Source of the DNA: Maea johnstoni
Taxonomy: Eukaryota > Annelida > Polychaeta > Spionida > Magelonidae
Length of the DNA stretch: 64,000 bases
NCBI GenBank assembly: GCA_963942565.1
Contig: OZ012685.1
Location: forward strand, 21,598,536 to 21,662,535
Direction of reading: 5' to 3'
Positions 11,314 to 23,746 of this stretch are shown one piece after another; within the stretch, counting starts at the first letter, position 1, and the number at the start of each line of letters is the position of its first letter. A program made the position numbers and the translations under genes. The notes below the pieces were generated by a model that saw nothing but the letters and a program-made list of their open reading frames with translations, did not search any database and had not been told where the DNA came from.

Positions 11314-11317
11314 TTAA

Positions 11318-11720
11318 ACAATGCCTGCTGTCCTGTATTTGGGTGAGAGTGTGTTTGTGTGAGTGTGCCGATTGTGTAAGTAAGCAGGTGAGTGGGTGAC
11401 CCAGTTGTGTTGCTGGTGGCAGCCAGCGCTGTGTGTGTGTGTGAATGACGAGTCTGCTGTGACAGAGAGGAGGAGTGCCCGGCTGAGAGGCAGGAGGGGG
11501 AGGAGGAGAGCAGATGGTGTGATGACAACAAGACCTGCTGACCCACTTCTGCTCCAGACAATGCCCTCTACTGGCCAACAGCCACACTATCACACACTGC
11601 CCGCCGGCCTTGTCCCAGCACACAGCATTGAGTAATCAGTCACCCACACGGCTGCCTGGCTCTGGCTGGCTAGTGGTGGACGGGCAACTAGCACTGACTT
11701 TCTACTGAGCTTTCTACTGC
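11318..11720. other. GC-richer single-copy stretch, no gene recognised
   Basis: Rich in GTGTGT and GGAGG words, leading into the long (TC)n tract. Open frames on both strands overlap and look like composition effects. No recognisable protein or RNA. Confidence 0.3.
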
Positions 11721-11721
11721 T

Positions 11722-11991
<270 letters not shown>

Positions 11992-12329
11992 TCTCTCTCT
12001 CATTTTAAACTCGCAAGAGGTAAGAATAAATAAACATCTCCTTCCCTGGTTCCCAAGCTATCCTTCATACATGGATACTACATCACTGGTCATAACCACA
12101 CTGAATGGAAGGCTTAGACTGACATCCTGTCTCCTAAAACATAAGGCCCATAGGCATTGGAGGCAATAACGGGCGACCCTGGGGAGGGTCTTAATGGAAA
12201 ATAAATGTTATGCTCCATACAGGTTGTCAAATAAGCTCCTTGCTGCAAAGCTCAGATTGTCCTGATGGTGGACATGAAAACAGCTATCCATTAGTACTGA
12301 CAATGCTTGGAGAGGACCTGATGGAATAC

Positions 12330-12556
12330 AGCTCTACTGAGAACAGGGATGGGCAATATCTGTAGGCAAACAGCTGAGGTAATATAGTAACCCTTGACTA
12401 GAGCTCTACTGAATACAGGGAAGGGCAATATCTGTCAGCAAACTGCTGGGGTAATATAGTAACCCTTGACTACTGTCTACAGCTCTACTGAAAACAGGGA
12501 AGGGCAATATCTGTCAGCAAACTGTTGGGGTAATATAGTAACCCTTGACAGATGTC
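12330..12556 (+). repeat. Three-unit tandem repeat, about 75-80 bp
   Basis: Three copies of agctctactga(a/g)nacaggga followed by gggcaatatctgt, gcaaac.gctg and taatatagtaacccttgac, starting at 12330, 12401 and 12480. Confidence 0.85.
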
Positions 12557-12710
12557 TGCTGGAAGACCATTGTTGGATACCAGGAGCAAATACATCAGGA
12601 CAGACAGAAGTGATTTCGGAATGAATAAAATGTATGCATGCAATAACAAGAGCTAAACTATTATTTGGATAGATGAACATACCAAAGATGCAAATTCTCT
12701 CTCTTCCCTT

Positions 12711-12711
<1 letters not shown>

Positions 12712-12788
<77 letters not shown>
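12712..12788. repeat. (CT)n microsatellite
   Basis: Nearly perfect CT repeat following a short C run. Confidence 0.95.
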
Positions 12789-12789
<1 letters not shown>

Positions 12790-12974
12790 CCACACATTCA
12801 AGCTTGCAGATATTTAGATATATTCATAGAAAAGTCTTCAATATATCCAAGATCTTGACATAATATTAATATCTAACTGTAACCAGAAAATGGCAAATGG
12901 CATTTTTTTTCTATCTTGCTAAAGGGCCACAACGAAAATCAAATCAAGAAGTGTATTTGACTGTTACCCTTGTG

Positions 12975-13240
12975 AAATATTATCATAATTATTATTATTA
13001 TTATTGTTATCATTATTATTTTAGATAGATAACCTTTATTTCAGGTCCGTAATATTTTAACATAGCAAACAGAGAAATATCATCATCATCATCATCATCA
13101 TTATTATTACTATTATTATTATTAATATCATCATTATTATTATCATCATTATAACTTTAGATAGACAGATAGATAATCTTTATTTCAGGTCGCTAATATT
13201 TTAACATATTTTAATATTTCAAACAGAGAGCTGCCAGGGT
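12975..13240. repeat. ATT/ATC microsatellites with duplicated spacer
   Basis: Runs of att, atc and tat triplets at 12985-13020 and 13078-13155. Between and after them lie two copies of gatagataacctttatttcag followed by gtc..taatattttaacat (13025 and 13169), so a spacer was duplicated with its triplet tract. Confidence 0.8.
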
Positions 13241-13633
13241 TCTTGGCCGACAGAGGAATATGTTTATGGCATGGAAGAGGGTTGTGGAGTGTTATAAAGC
13301 AATAGGCCAAAGTGTTGGTTAAATGTCCCACTTGCCACATATAATGAGTTGAGCTGGGATCATTCTGCCAAGTGATCACCATAAAATGTCCATCACTTTT
13401 TATCTTATCCAATTATTTAGAGTGTCTGTGTGGTGCCAGAATGACCATAAGTGCTGCCAGCACCATTTCCAAGTACACAGGCTACTTTCCCATTATTATT
13501 ACAATCATGCCTGCAGCTCCCAAAAGCGTCCAAACTATTTGGGTAATGTCCTTGTTACTAGAGCTTTTTCCAGAAAGTAATTTAGGGAAAAGTATTGATC
13601 AGAAACCAACCCCCAACTCCATTTCACCTTTAA

Positions 13634-13989
13634 CCCACTTAGGCCTGTGGTGCCCAAAAATACTATTTTGGTAAAATTAATAGGCCAAGAATATCTATTT
13701 CTAAATATTTAAAGGCAAATTGCTTGTTGGAACTGAATTAATAAGTTTGGTTGAAATATTTTGAAAATTCACGCTTTAGGTTTCCCTCATCAATTCATGC
13801 ATGTGGTAGCCAAAAAAGGCTGCACTGTATTATAGTGATATTGCCCTATCAAAAGCATTTTTCATAGCAATTATTGGGAGAAAATGCTAATGTGAACAGA
13901 ATTTAAAACCTTCCTTCAAAATATTTGTGAACCAAAGATCCAATAATGTTTTGAAATAGGGGAAATAATAACTCCTAGGAATGAGTGGG
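13634..13989 (+). mobile_element. Two merged TTAA-2 MITE copies
   Basis: TTAA then CCCACTTAGGCCTGTGG at the left, and AGGAATGAGTGGG then TTAA (13990-13993) at the right. A second start-like ttcatgcatgtggtagcc lies at 13795, so this is probably two copies with the inner ends lost. Confidence 0.5.
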
Positions 13990-14353
13990 TTAATCACCTA
14001 TAAACACTTTCCAGTTTCTAATGGGAAGAATTTTGCATACCTTTCAGATGATGTGTGCACACTGTGAGTAAAAGAGATTAACCCTTTTCATTGGAATTTT
14101 CCTTACAAATTAACGCTGGGACCTATGGTACTTTTGAAAATAAGTAGAGTTTAAGATGAATTTATTTCACAAAATATCTGCAGGGCAATCAGTTTGTTTG
14201 GATCTGATCAACACATCTCACACTGATATTTCTCCACAACACCAAAATAGCCAGGTACTTATGGGTCAATGAACCATTCAGTGACGCCCTGTTAAGTTTG
14301 ACACATAAACCACACAATCAGCTAGCTAACCGGGTCAACTCAAATGTAGGTCA

Positions 14354-14565
14354 ACCCATTGATGCTTAGGAATCTTTTTTTTGGAAAGTGTCACCTGCTG
14401 CTAAAACCTCTGAAACTATCTTAATAATATGAACAATATATGTGATACCTTTTATTACCAAGTATTTCTTGCATAATGTTTGAAGGAAAAATGAGGATGC
14501 AAACCCAATCCATTACTCCCTTTCTAATAGTTTGTTTATGAATTCATTCTTTATGCACAGGTTGT
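14354..14565 (+). mobile_element. TTAA-2 MITE, degraded
   Basis: Left end tcaacccattgatgcttagg and the interior word ataatgtttgaaggaaaaa fit the family. The right end (tttatgcacaggttg) is eroded. Confidence 0.4.
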
Positions 14566-14583
14566 AAGTAACTGTGCTTTGAA

Positions 14584-14798
14584 CCCTTAATTTATGCTGC
14601 TGGTGGCTGATTTGGCCAATAGAAAATGATGCAAAAACCTAAAAAATGACTGAAACCCTCACATATGGGTACTCATCTGAGAGACCTCAGTGAGGGCTAT
14701 CTAATGTATTCAAACATGACAGGGTGTATATGTTGTTGTTGTTTTTAAATCTTTGAGACCTTGTACTTTGGGCGAAAGTGGCCTCAGCATCGGAAGGG
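14584..14798 (-). mobile_element. TTAA-1 MITE, complete, reversed
   Basis: Begins CCCTTAATTTATGCTGCTGG and ends GCCTCAGCATCGGAAGGG before TTAA (14799-14802). The left TTAA has mutated to TTGAA. Internal words gggtactcatctgagag and acatgacaggg match other copies. Confidence 0.7.
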
Positions 14799-15264
14799 TT
14801 AAAGGTGTTCTGAAGCCATGGTTGTTGTAATATTGTCATGGTCTAAGCAAACTGAATGTCTTGACTTTCTTGGAAATGTGTGACTGCTAACCAATAAGGA
14901 TTTTTCTGGGAAAGAAATGCTATTTTCTAAAAAAAATCATAATAAGACTAATTCAAGAGGAGGCTAAGACCTCAGTATCTTATCCAAGATTGAAAGACTG
15001 GGGGCCCAAAGTCAGCAATTGATAAGTTTTGAGCATGCTCTTTTTCAATGGAGACCAAAAGATACTCACATTACAACCATTATAGAGCATGAATTTACTC
15101 ATTGAAATAAAACATTATCATCCTTATACAATAATGTCATGAAATTTATATTGGGGTGTAAAAAACTCAATTATATACACAAATTTGACATTTAAAGAAA
15201 TCCCGATAATGAGATTGGGTACCTGAAGGTGATTTTTTTAAAGCTGTTTGTTCGTTTGTTTGTT

Positions 15265-15411
15265 TATATGACTGAAACCCTGGCATATGGGTACTCATCT
15301 GAGAGAACTCAGTGAGAACTATCCAATAAATACCAACATGACAGGGTTTCGAATGTTAACAAAAATCTTTGCATCTTAGTGCTTTGGTCGAAAGAAGCCT
15401 CAGCACTGGAA
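15265..15411 (-). mobile_element. TTAA-1 MITE, left part missing
   Basis: Matches TTAA-1 from gactgaaaccctggcatatg to agcctcagcactggaaggg. The first roughly 60 bases of the family are replaced by a ttgttcgtttgtttg run. Confidence 0.65.
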
Positions 15412-15599
15412 GGGCTTAGATGTGTATGTCCCTGTATCTACTTCAATATCCTCATAATTAAACAACACTTTGGACGTTGAACCTTAGTCAGATATTGGGC
15501 ACCTTCCAGCAAACAAGCAGGCAAGCTGCTGCTAGTGGTTATCTCATGAAAGATCTCATCGGCCAAATGCAGCCTGAGAATCTTGAGGGGCAATTAAAA

Positions 15600-15750
15600 G
15601 CAAAGTTAGGAAATAATCAGATGAAGAGATGTCAATCGCAGAATTAAGAAAATTTTCTAGCCAGCAAATATTTTGATAAATTATTCTATATCATAATGTT
15701 ATTGTCAGAAATATCATAGAATTCTAGAGAAACTCATGAAAATTAATGGG
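15600..15750 (+). mobile_element. TTAA-2 MITE, right part
   Basis: Ends catgaaaattaatGGG followed by TTAA (15751-15754). Only the right half is recognisable. Confidence 0.35.
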
Positions 15751-15754
15751 TTAA

Positions 15755-16600
15755 AGCATGCAAGCGCACACACTCTCACACTTACACACACACTGTGCCA
15801 TTTATGCCCGAATGCTGTTTTTTTTCTAGGAAGTTGCTACAATCATTCACTATACTACGCTTTGTCTAGTTAAGGTTACAAACACTATGCCAAATTGGAT
15901 CAATAGAAAAGAATAAATAGGAATATTTTTTTCTCTGTCACTGTGATGGTGTACTTAGTCCCCTCACATTGCAATAATAATGCATGAATAATGCAATAAT
16001 GCATGACTAGCTTACTCACGTATCATAATTATCATTCAAGCTTGATTAAATTACGGCGATAGCCCTGACAGACACACAGACAGATAGACAGACACAAACG
16101 CACCCTTAAGAGCATGCACATATAGACAAACGCACCTACGAACATGCACGCACCATATAGGCATATACTGAGAGCCACCTGTGATTCACAACAGACCTTA
16201 CTCTCTTTGCCATGAAAACAGTATCCTCAGGACAATAAAAATTCCGCAGGTCATTATCATTCTCTTAAAAAACTTTTTCCTCAAATTTCCACATGGATAT
16301 GTTTCTCTGCTAATACATTATTGTTATCTAGTTCATAGACGAAAAAAAAATCATCGGATAAAAAAAAATCAAATTTCAATTGTCCCAGGGACAACACATA
16401 TTCATGGATTTTTACCTTCAAAACATGTCTCCCTAAAAATAAATGTCAGGAAAAAATGAAAAGTTTATTCAAGATGTTTGAGGAATCCAGTTTTGCCATA
16501 GAACTGAGAAAATAATTAACAAACAAAGGACCATTTTGCTTTTTTGTGGGTCATGGACCATTTACTATGAAGTGGTCCCAGTGATGAATATACTGTCATT
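15755..16600. other. No gene seen
   Basis: AT-rich with short CA and GACA runs near 15765-15800 and 16060-16110. Plus-strand open frames are lysine/isoleucine-rich and look random. Confidence 0.3.
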
Positions 16601-16609
16601 TAAATATTA

Positions 16610-17070
16610 GGCCACTCCAATTTAATTACTTGTCTTACGAGCTTTTTATGGAAAAAAAATCCTGTCAGACTCCAAAAAAAAAGTCACCTTTGGTGTCTTA
16701 CGAACATAGTGGTTTTGAAATTTTCTGTCAGACTCCAAAAAAAAAAGAAGAAAAAAGTGCAAGTTTTAAGAATATTCTTTGTAAGGGTGATTCAATCAAC
16801 TACAGGAAGCTATCATTGCTGTAGTAGAGCCTTAGACTTAAGGATGTATATCTCCCACCCTTCAGGTTACAGGGATTAATTGATTGATTGATTTTATTTA
16901 GTTGAGAATAGGCTGGTAGAAACATATTGCTACCAGTCCTAGTCGTCAGACTCTAAAAAAAAAAAAATAAATAAAAAAAGTCACATTTTTCAACTTTTTT
17001 TTTTGTATTCAAAAATGGCTCATTTCCTGCCTCCTGAGTTTGTAAGACAAGTAAATAAATTGGAGTGGCC
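16610..17070 (+). mobile_element. Harbinger-like MITE, intact
   Basis: Inverted terminal repeats of about 33 bp start GGCCACTCCAATTTAATTAC and continue ttgtcttac. The right end is their complement (gtaagacaagtaaataaattgg...). A 3-bp TTA duplication flanks it (16607-16609 and 17071-17073). TTA/TAA duplications are typical of PIF/Harbinger elements. The interior has two ctgtcagactccaaaa words followed by A-runs. A second copy at 41000-42219 is split by a LINE. Confidence 0.8.
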
Positions 17071-17094
17071 TTATATAATTTTACCAGCCATATT

Positions 17095-17365
17095 CATCGT
17101 CATAATTATACATCATAATCACATCCTCCTCGTACTAATCACAATCATCATCACTATGATTATCCTAATTCATCATCCTTTAAATCCTCATTACCATCCT
17201 CATTATCATCTCATCCTCATCATCCTCATCACCATCATCCTCCTCATCATCTTCATCATCACCATCTCATCATCATCATCCTCATGAGTCATCATCATCA
17301 CCATCATCAATCACTATCTTCATTGCCCTCATTGTCATTATCATCATCATCACCCTTCCCTTCCA
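17095..17365. repeat. Imperfect ATC/CTC microsatellite
   Basis: Long run of tcatcatcctcat-type triplets. The overlapping isoleucine/histidine-rich open frame is a product of the repeat. Confidence 0.85.
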
Positions 17366-17612
17366 TATGATTTTGAAACCTGGTATCCAAAGGGGGCTAT
17401 GGTATAATTTTGGGTGTCCTATTTCTCATGGATGACTACTAAACATTCAGAAATCAACCATATATACAAATTTACTGGAAGTGAACATTATCAATCTTTT
17501 ATTTGAAATTAACCATTTTTGAAGTGTATGTATTTTGAGGATCGATATTGCACATGGGTGTCCAAGTGAAGCCTCTATTCTAGAGGCTCAGTATGGCATA
17601 TGGGGGTTGTAA

Positions 17613-17840
17613 GGCCAAGAACAAAATATTGTTTGTTTCCTGTAACGGTCTGAAAAAAAATAGGGTAGGTAGGTAGGTAAAAAAAAAATTGCATTATTTT
17701 TTTGGTCAAAAATGTGTGTTTTATGCATGTTTTATGTTGATTGGGAGTTGGGAGGGCAGAAAAAAATTTAAGGTAGGGATTTTTTTGAATAAAAACTTGT
17801 TAGGGTAGGGTTACAGGAAACAAACAACTTTTTTTAGGCC
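17613..17840 (-). mobile_element. GTTTCC MITE, complete
   Basis: Starts GGCCAAGAACAAAATATTG, then TTGTTTGTTTCCTGTAAC, and ends GTTACAGGAAACAAACAAC..TTAGGCC. It is flanked by TAA (17610-17612 and 17841-17843). The interior carries gggtaggtaggtagg, gggagttgggaggg and cttgttagggtaggg. About 228 bp, matching the copy at 46457-46684. Confidence 0.8.
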
Positions 17841-17849
17841 TAAGTGAAG

Positions 17850-18331
<482 letters not shown>

Positions 18332-18599
18332 CTTTATGAATCTAAACGGAGCTTGGTTACATAAGATTTCTGTATTGCTCAATTTCTTTTACTATAACCT
18401 TTTTATCCAGCACATTTTCTAAATGGGGGTATTTCGAATAAAACCCTCCTTTACATATTTCATAGCGCTTTTGAACATTATAGGTAAAAAGGGCGTAAGG
18501 CAAATATCAATTATAATAATTATTATTTTGATGAGCCTTGCTTTCCCAATTATTTAATATCTAATGGCCTAGTAAAAGACCAATATCAACCCTAATTTG

Positions 18600-18720
18600 A
18601 GCCCATACATGCATGAAGCAGCCAAAAATGACCTTATGATCTGTATTTTATAAGATACCACCTGATATGATGGGTTTCCCATCAGCCGCCATTTATATTT
18701 AAATTTTTCATTTTTGTTAT
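18600..18720 (+). mobile_element. TTAA-2 MITE fragment
   Basis: Left-end-like cccatacatgcatgaagcagcc followed by aaaaatgacc. The remainder is lost. Confidence 0.35.
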
Positions 18721-18824
18721 GTTAAATTTTGTATTTATTTTTGTATCTATACACTTCTCATATATGATGTATATTTCATGTTTGAACCGACATGGTGAAT
18801 AGAGATACAACCATACATACTTAA

Positions 18825-18975
18825 CCCTTATGCTGCTGTTGGCTAATTTGGCCAATACAAAATGGTGCAAAAAACCTGATATCAAATGAATACCAACATA
18901 ACAGGGTTTACTTGGTTTTCAAAAAATCGTTGTGTTGTTTTGCTTTGGATGAAAGTAGCCTTAGCATTGGAAGGG
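18825..18975 (-). mobile_element. TTAA-1 MITE with internal deletion, reversed
   Basis: TTAA (18821-18824), CCCTTATGCTGCTGTTGGC on the left; CCTTAGCATTGGAAGGG and TTAA (18976-18979) on the right. About 60 bp of the middle (the gggtactcatctgag part) is missing compared with complete copies. Confidence 0.75.
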
Positions 18976-19379
18976 TTAATATGATATTGGCGATTTAGCC
19001 CTAACAAATGCATATTTTAGAAAATATATGAAAGGAAAGTGTTGATTTGGATCAAACCATTTTAACTCCTCTCCATCCATCTAATAGGGTTTAAACTTAA
19101 ATCCTAAATAAGGCATACTCCAGACATTTTTCTTTGAAACTCATAAGTAGGAATGGGCTGATCAAAGGATTAGCTTTTGGTGGAAATATGTGGTGATAAC
19201 CCATTTGTACAAGAGAGTTCCTTTTGAAATTGCTGTTTGCATGGCTCTAAATTAGTCTTGAAAATAACTTTGGAATTAAGCATAAATTAGGAAAATAGTT
19301 GACGGAGTGTTGTTAAAATGTTAAACCAATCCCCTTAAAATTGCTTCTGTAAGAGAGAAAACACCAAAATAGTGGAAAG

Positions 19380-19600
19380 GTTTTATACACGATACAGGCA
19401 TGAATGGATAACAAGGAACACGGAGGAAAAGACTGAGGAAGCAGAGTTGATCCAGCCAGCCACCAGATGTCCCAGTTCAGCCATCACATGCGGCAGGAAA
19501 ATATGGGGGGAAGCCGAGTTAGGCTGTAGGCGGGCGGGAAAAGCTGCATGCTTCCCCCCATGCTATGTGAGCTTCCTGAATGCATGAAGCCTTAAAGGTT
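19380..19600. other. GC-richer single-copy stretch, no gene recognised
   Basis: Contains gccagccaccagatgtccc and ggcgggcgggaaaa words. A 71-codon open frame lies here but has no recognisable similarity. Confidence 0.25.
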
Positions 19601-19813
19601 GGGAATGAATAAATGGTTGGTATGAAGCTGCAGGGACTGATACTGATCGTATGATTCTTTCAAAATGGGTGGAGTTTTTCCCAATACGAAAGGTGTCTCT
19701 TGATTGTAAAAACTAATCGTAAATTCTGTTTGAACCGTCCCTAAATCAGCCCTATTTCACCAGCCCAGACTGACTATATAAATGATGTATTTCCAACAAA
19801 AATAATCTTTTAA

Positions 19814-20015
19814 CCTTCCTGTTCCGACTACTTTAGTCAAAAGCACACGGACACAATGATTTTTGAAAACCATCTAATCCCTATCATGTTGGTATTCATT
19901 GGATAGCTCTCGTCAAGTACTCTCAGATGAGTACCCATGTGCCGCGGTTTCAGTCATTTTTCAGCTTTTTGGTATCATTTCGTATTGGCCAAATTGGCCA
20001 CCAGTAGTATAAGGG
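19814..20015 (+). mobile_element. TTAA-1 MITE, complete
   Basis: TTAA (19810-19813) then CCTTCCTGTTCCGACTAC; right end CAGTAGTATAAGGG then TTAA (20016-20019). Confidence 0.75.
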
Positions 20016-20019
20016 TTAA

Positions 20020-20600
20020 AAGGCCCAGGTAGATATGTTTTATAACATTAAGACAATTAGTAATAATGTCAAAGATAAGACACTTGTCAGAGAGAAATCA
20101 AGGCATGAATAAGTTTATAAAATGAAGTCATAGTAAATGTTCTAAAAGTGTTAACTGCAGAAGATGTTTGTGCTCTAGAATAAGTAAGAAATAAGAAAAC
20201 TTTATTACTGCATTTAAATGGATTACTATTTTAAGTTAGGTTTTCCTAAACGTTAGTTAGGTATTCTCAAAAATTGGAACGTCTTTTGTAACATATTGCT
20301 GTTATAAGATATATTAGATTTTATTTTTGATTTCCATCTTTGGTCACAGTTGTTTTGGTGGACATATAAGTTTCCCCAAATAAATCATTTCTACCACTCA
20401 TTCCACTGTCTAGGGGTCTGCCATCGACCATCATGGTCCTTAGCTAAAATATGCTACAAGAGTCCTTTTTTAACCAATCCATACTCAGGAAGCTTTGCAG
20501 CTCTGGTACAGACGAGAATAACTTTTTCATATCCACAACCCTCCTTCAGATATGGATTTATGATGAATTACACGGGTATTTTCATAATACCTAAATAAAT
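20020..20600. other. No gene seen
   Basis: AT-rich sequence. An 82-codon plus-strand open frame at 20350 has no recognisable similarity. Confidence 0.3.
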
Positions 20601-20842
20601 AATTGTTTGTTTCCTGTAACCATACCTAATCTGTTTTTTTTTGTCCCTACCCTATATCTTTTTATGACATTTTGAATCAAAAACACGGTATTCCGAATAA
20701 AAAAACATGAACAGCTCAGAAACTATGAGCCTACCATTTATCACTAAAAAAATATTTCTGAAAATAAAAACATTCTCCTAATTACCTTCCCTAATTTTTC
20801 TTGGGGTGTTACAGGAAACAAACAATATATATATTTTAGGCC
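20601..20842 (+). mobile_element. GTTTCC MITE, left end truncated
   Basis: Starts inside the terminal repeat (aattgtttgtttcctgtaacc) and ends gttacaggaaacaaacaata..TTAGGCC. The interior is diverged from other copies (ttttgtccctaccctatat). Confidence 0.65.
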
Positions 20843-21301
20843 AAAGTATCATAGGTTGCGATAACATCTGTCGAGATCTCCAGGCATGACTGGGCCAACT
20901 GATTCCTGACACTCTCACTGACAGGAAGAACACACTACTAAGAATAGATCATGATCCATTGTGTGCCACTCACTGTTATAGCTATACATGATCATCACGT
21001 TGTCAAATCGTGATTAAACATAAGCCAGAGAAATGATGCAACTGTCGGTTATATTGGAAAGAAATCCTGGAACTTCCTCTTTACTTCCTCAGATGCTAGC
21101 AGGCAGGGCTTATGCCACCATTTTGAAATTGGGCTGGATGTTCGATAGAAAGCGACCAAGAAAATGTTGGGCACATTTTTTACCTATGGCATGCAGACTA
21201 CTATCAAGCAGTACCATTTTAACAAGCAGTTTTCCAAATTACGCTGATCAGCAGCCTTAAGCTGAAATATATCAACAGCAATCTCAAATCAGAGTGGGGT
21301 A

Positions 21302-21622
21302 CAGGGTCTTGGCCAGCAATGTGTCTGGGTGCCTTTTTGGCACCCTGGTCCACGAAAAATACCTCTTTTGGAGGGAAAAGACACCCTATCTTTTGGCCAG
21401 ATTTTTTTGAATATACTAATTACAAGTAGATATTTCAAAAGGTTTCATTCTTAAATGATCATTAGAACATATGTAGAAGAAATAAAGCATATAATTACTT
21501 GATTTGTCAATGTATATGGTCAGTATGATGACTTTTTTTTTTCAGTGAGGGTGTTTGGACACCCTGTCTTCTCGAAACCTCATTTTGGACACCCTGTTAT
21601 GAAAATCCTGGCTAAGACCCTG
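21302..21622 (-). mobile_element. CTTAGCCAG family type B, complete
   Basis: Begins CAGGGTCTTGGCCAGC and ends CTGGCTAAGACCCTG, with a perfect 8-bp duplication GTGGGGTA at 21294-21301 and 21623-21630. This is hAT-type behaviour. Subterminal ggacacccTGT words are repeated near one end. Confidence 0.85.
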
Positions 21623-21639
21623 GTGGGGTAGTGTAATGC

Positions 21640-22090
21640 TATTCTAGTATGCCAGGCAGTGAGTAGAACTATTTCAGCATTCAACATAACCACTTGCCCC
21701 GTTGCATGTAGCAAGTGAATTCGGCCAAAAAGAACGGCAATTGGGCATGCAGAACAAGACCCTAACTCACCCTGCTCGTCAAATAATGTTTTGGGCTGAG
21801 TCCTCGCAATGTAACTCACCTTTGATTAACAGAGTGGCGGGGCAGGTGGAAGTGCAGGCAGGGCAAGTGAACTTTAGGGGCAGCTTGCCCTGCTCGGCAA
21901 GTAATGTTTTGGAACCTAGGTTGCACCCTGCTGTACTATAGCATTCTAGTATGCCAGGCAGTTAGTAGAACTATTAAGGGAAAATGTGTGTTGGTCAGCA
22001 GAATACTGACAGACAGGAAGTTATGTGCCTGTCCCCCAGGTGGAGCCATGAGTGTTATATTATATTTGTTGTGTAGTATGCCAGACGATT
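21640..22090 (+). repeat. Degenerate tandem units with an inserted MITE
   Basis: The word attctagtatgccaggcag followed by agtagaactatt occurs at 21642 and 21942, with a further tagtatgccag at 22076. A gtcccccaggtggagccat word at 22034 matches the array at 24.3-26.1 kb. Between the first two lies a CAGGG-5-like element. Confidence 0.5.
21675..21930 (-). mobile_element. CAGGG-5-like MITE with cttgccc words
   Basis: Starts CAGCATTCAACATAACCAC and ends CCTAGGTTGCACCCTG. It is the reversed relative of the element at 36868-37111, sharing ccacttgcccc, ggggcagcttgccc and aagtaatgttttggaacct. No clean target duplication was found. Confidence 0.6.
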
Positions 22091-22094
22091 GTGT

Positions 22095-22810
22095 TCAGTG
22101 TCTTAGCCAGCAGGGCTTCTGGGTGTCATATAGACACGCAAACCAGGGTCCTTAAGCATGCCTGTCCAAAACACCTCCCAAATTTCTGCCCATCCAGAAT
22201 TAGCTACCTATCTATTTCAAATCCTCAAACTAACTACATACAGGTGAACTTGGATATGACAGACTCAATGGGACCAGGAAAATTGGTGCGTCATATGCAA
22301 AATCTGTCGTATACATATGACGAATACTTGATATGCATCGGACTGGGACCAAGCATATCGTCTGTCATATGCAAAAATCCGTCGTACAGTGGTCCGTCAT
22401 ACCCAAGTTTGCCTGTATTATAGCCTATTGTGGCAAAAAGGGCAATTCACACTTCAGCCAAGAAGGTGGTTTGTTAGGAAAATAAATTTGGTTATTACCC
22501 CCTTAAGAGGCAAAATTTAAAATTCTTCTGTCCAAAAAGGAGGTTTTCAGGAAACTACCTGTCCAATACACCATCTCCCAAATTTCTGCCCATCCAGAAT
22601 AAGCTATCAATCTATTTCAAATCCTCATACTAACTACATATTATAGCCTATTATGTCAAAAAGGGCAATTCACACTTCAGCCAAGAAGGTGGTTTGTTCG
22701 GAAAATAAATTTGGTTATTACCCCCTTAGAGGCAAAATTTAAAATTCTTCTGTCCATAAAGGAGGTTTTCAGGAAACTACCTGTCTAAAAGACAGGCTGA
22801 ACGGGTCCTT
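22095..22810. mobile_element. CTTAGCCAG type C, tandemly doubled, chimeric left end
   Basis: The left edge is type A-like (gtcttagccagcagggcttctgggtg). The body is type C twice: gcccatccagaat, tctatttcaaatcctca and ggcaattcacacttcagcc recur at about 22190-22470 and 22585-22690. The first body copy holds a 175-bp pogo-like insertion that the second lacks. Confidence 0.65.
22241..22415. mobile_element. Pogo/Tigger-like MITE with TA duplication
   Basis: Ends CAGGTGAACTTGG and CCCAAGTTTGCCTG are inverted repeats, and atatgac/gtcatac words follow inside. It is flanked by TA (22239-22240 and 22416-22417). The neighbouring doubled copy at 22630-22645 keeps the uninterrupted site, actacatattatagcc, confirming the insertion point. 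The pogo-like call rests on TIR style and TA target. Confidence 0.8.
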
Positions 22811-22814
22811 CCTA

Positions 22815-23083
22815 AGTCCCTGGCCCAAACTCTCAAAAACATTGTATTCCACATTGGGACACCCAAATTTATTTGTGATGAATTTCCAGAAATGTCAGTT
22901 TCAAGCAAATGATTTAGAAATGTTCACTCTAATGTGAGCTTCAGCTTTTTAATATGAAAATATATCCTTATGGTTATAAACTGAAGATATTATGGTCTCC
23001 CTTAGAATATGACATGCCCATAAACTTTATGACAACCCATTTTGGGCACCCACTTACAAGATTCTGGCTAAGACATGACAGGG
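22815..23083 (-). mobile_element. CTTAGCCAG type A, reversed, one end eroded
   Basis: Contains ggacacccaaatttattt, tcagtttcaagcaaatgattt and ttttgggcaccca, with a right end attctggctaagac. The left terminal repeat is worn down to gtccctggcc. Confidence 0.55.
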
Positions 23084-23178
23084 TTACAAAAATAATGCAG
23101 GGCTTGACATTATAGATAGCCCCATAGTCATGACTATCTAATCATGCGCATTTCAGGCAAGCTGAACAGACCCTGAAT

Positions 23179-23473
23179 CAGGGACTTAGCCAGGATTTTC
23201 ATAACAGGGTGTCCAAATTGGGATTTCAAGAATTTAGGGTGTCCAAAATCTCCGATTGAAATCATTACACTGATTATGTACATAATCAAATGAAGTAACT
23301 ACATGCTTAATTCTTCAAGAAAAGACATTATTATTATTTTGAAGTTTAAAATTTTAGAAATTTAACTTGGAAATTAGTATTTAGAAAAAAAACACTTTTT
23401 ACCTAAAATTAGGTACTTTTCATGAACAAGGGAGTCCAAAAGACACCCAGACACCCTGCTGGCTAAGACCCTG
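23179..23473 (+). mobile_element. CTTAGCCAG type B, complete
   Basis: Begins CAGGGACTTAGCCAGG and ends CTGGCTAAGACCCTG. The flanks CCCTGAAT (23171-23178) and TCCTGAAT (23474-23481) differ at one base. Subterminal gggtgtccaaa words occur near the left end. Confidence 0.8.
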
Positions 23474-23746
23474 TCCTGAATTTGCCTATCTATCATTAGA
23501 ACGGAAATTGAGAGATAAATTCATTGAATTCATTACAGGATCTTTTGAATAACAATATAGTTGACAGCAACCTGGATAAGTCCTAAAGAGTTATTAAGGC
23601 ACAAAAAAATGGGTACAAAAAATATACAGATACAACATTAAGAAAACTAAGTTTAAAGATTGTGATTTTTTTATTGCCTCTATGTAAAGTTTAAACAAGG
23701 TGCTATCAACTGAAAGCCTGGCTTCATTCTCTTGTATGGCAGCAAG

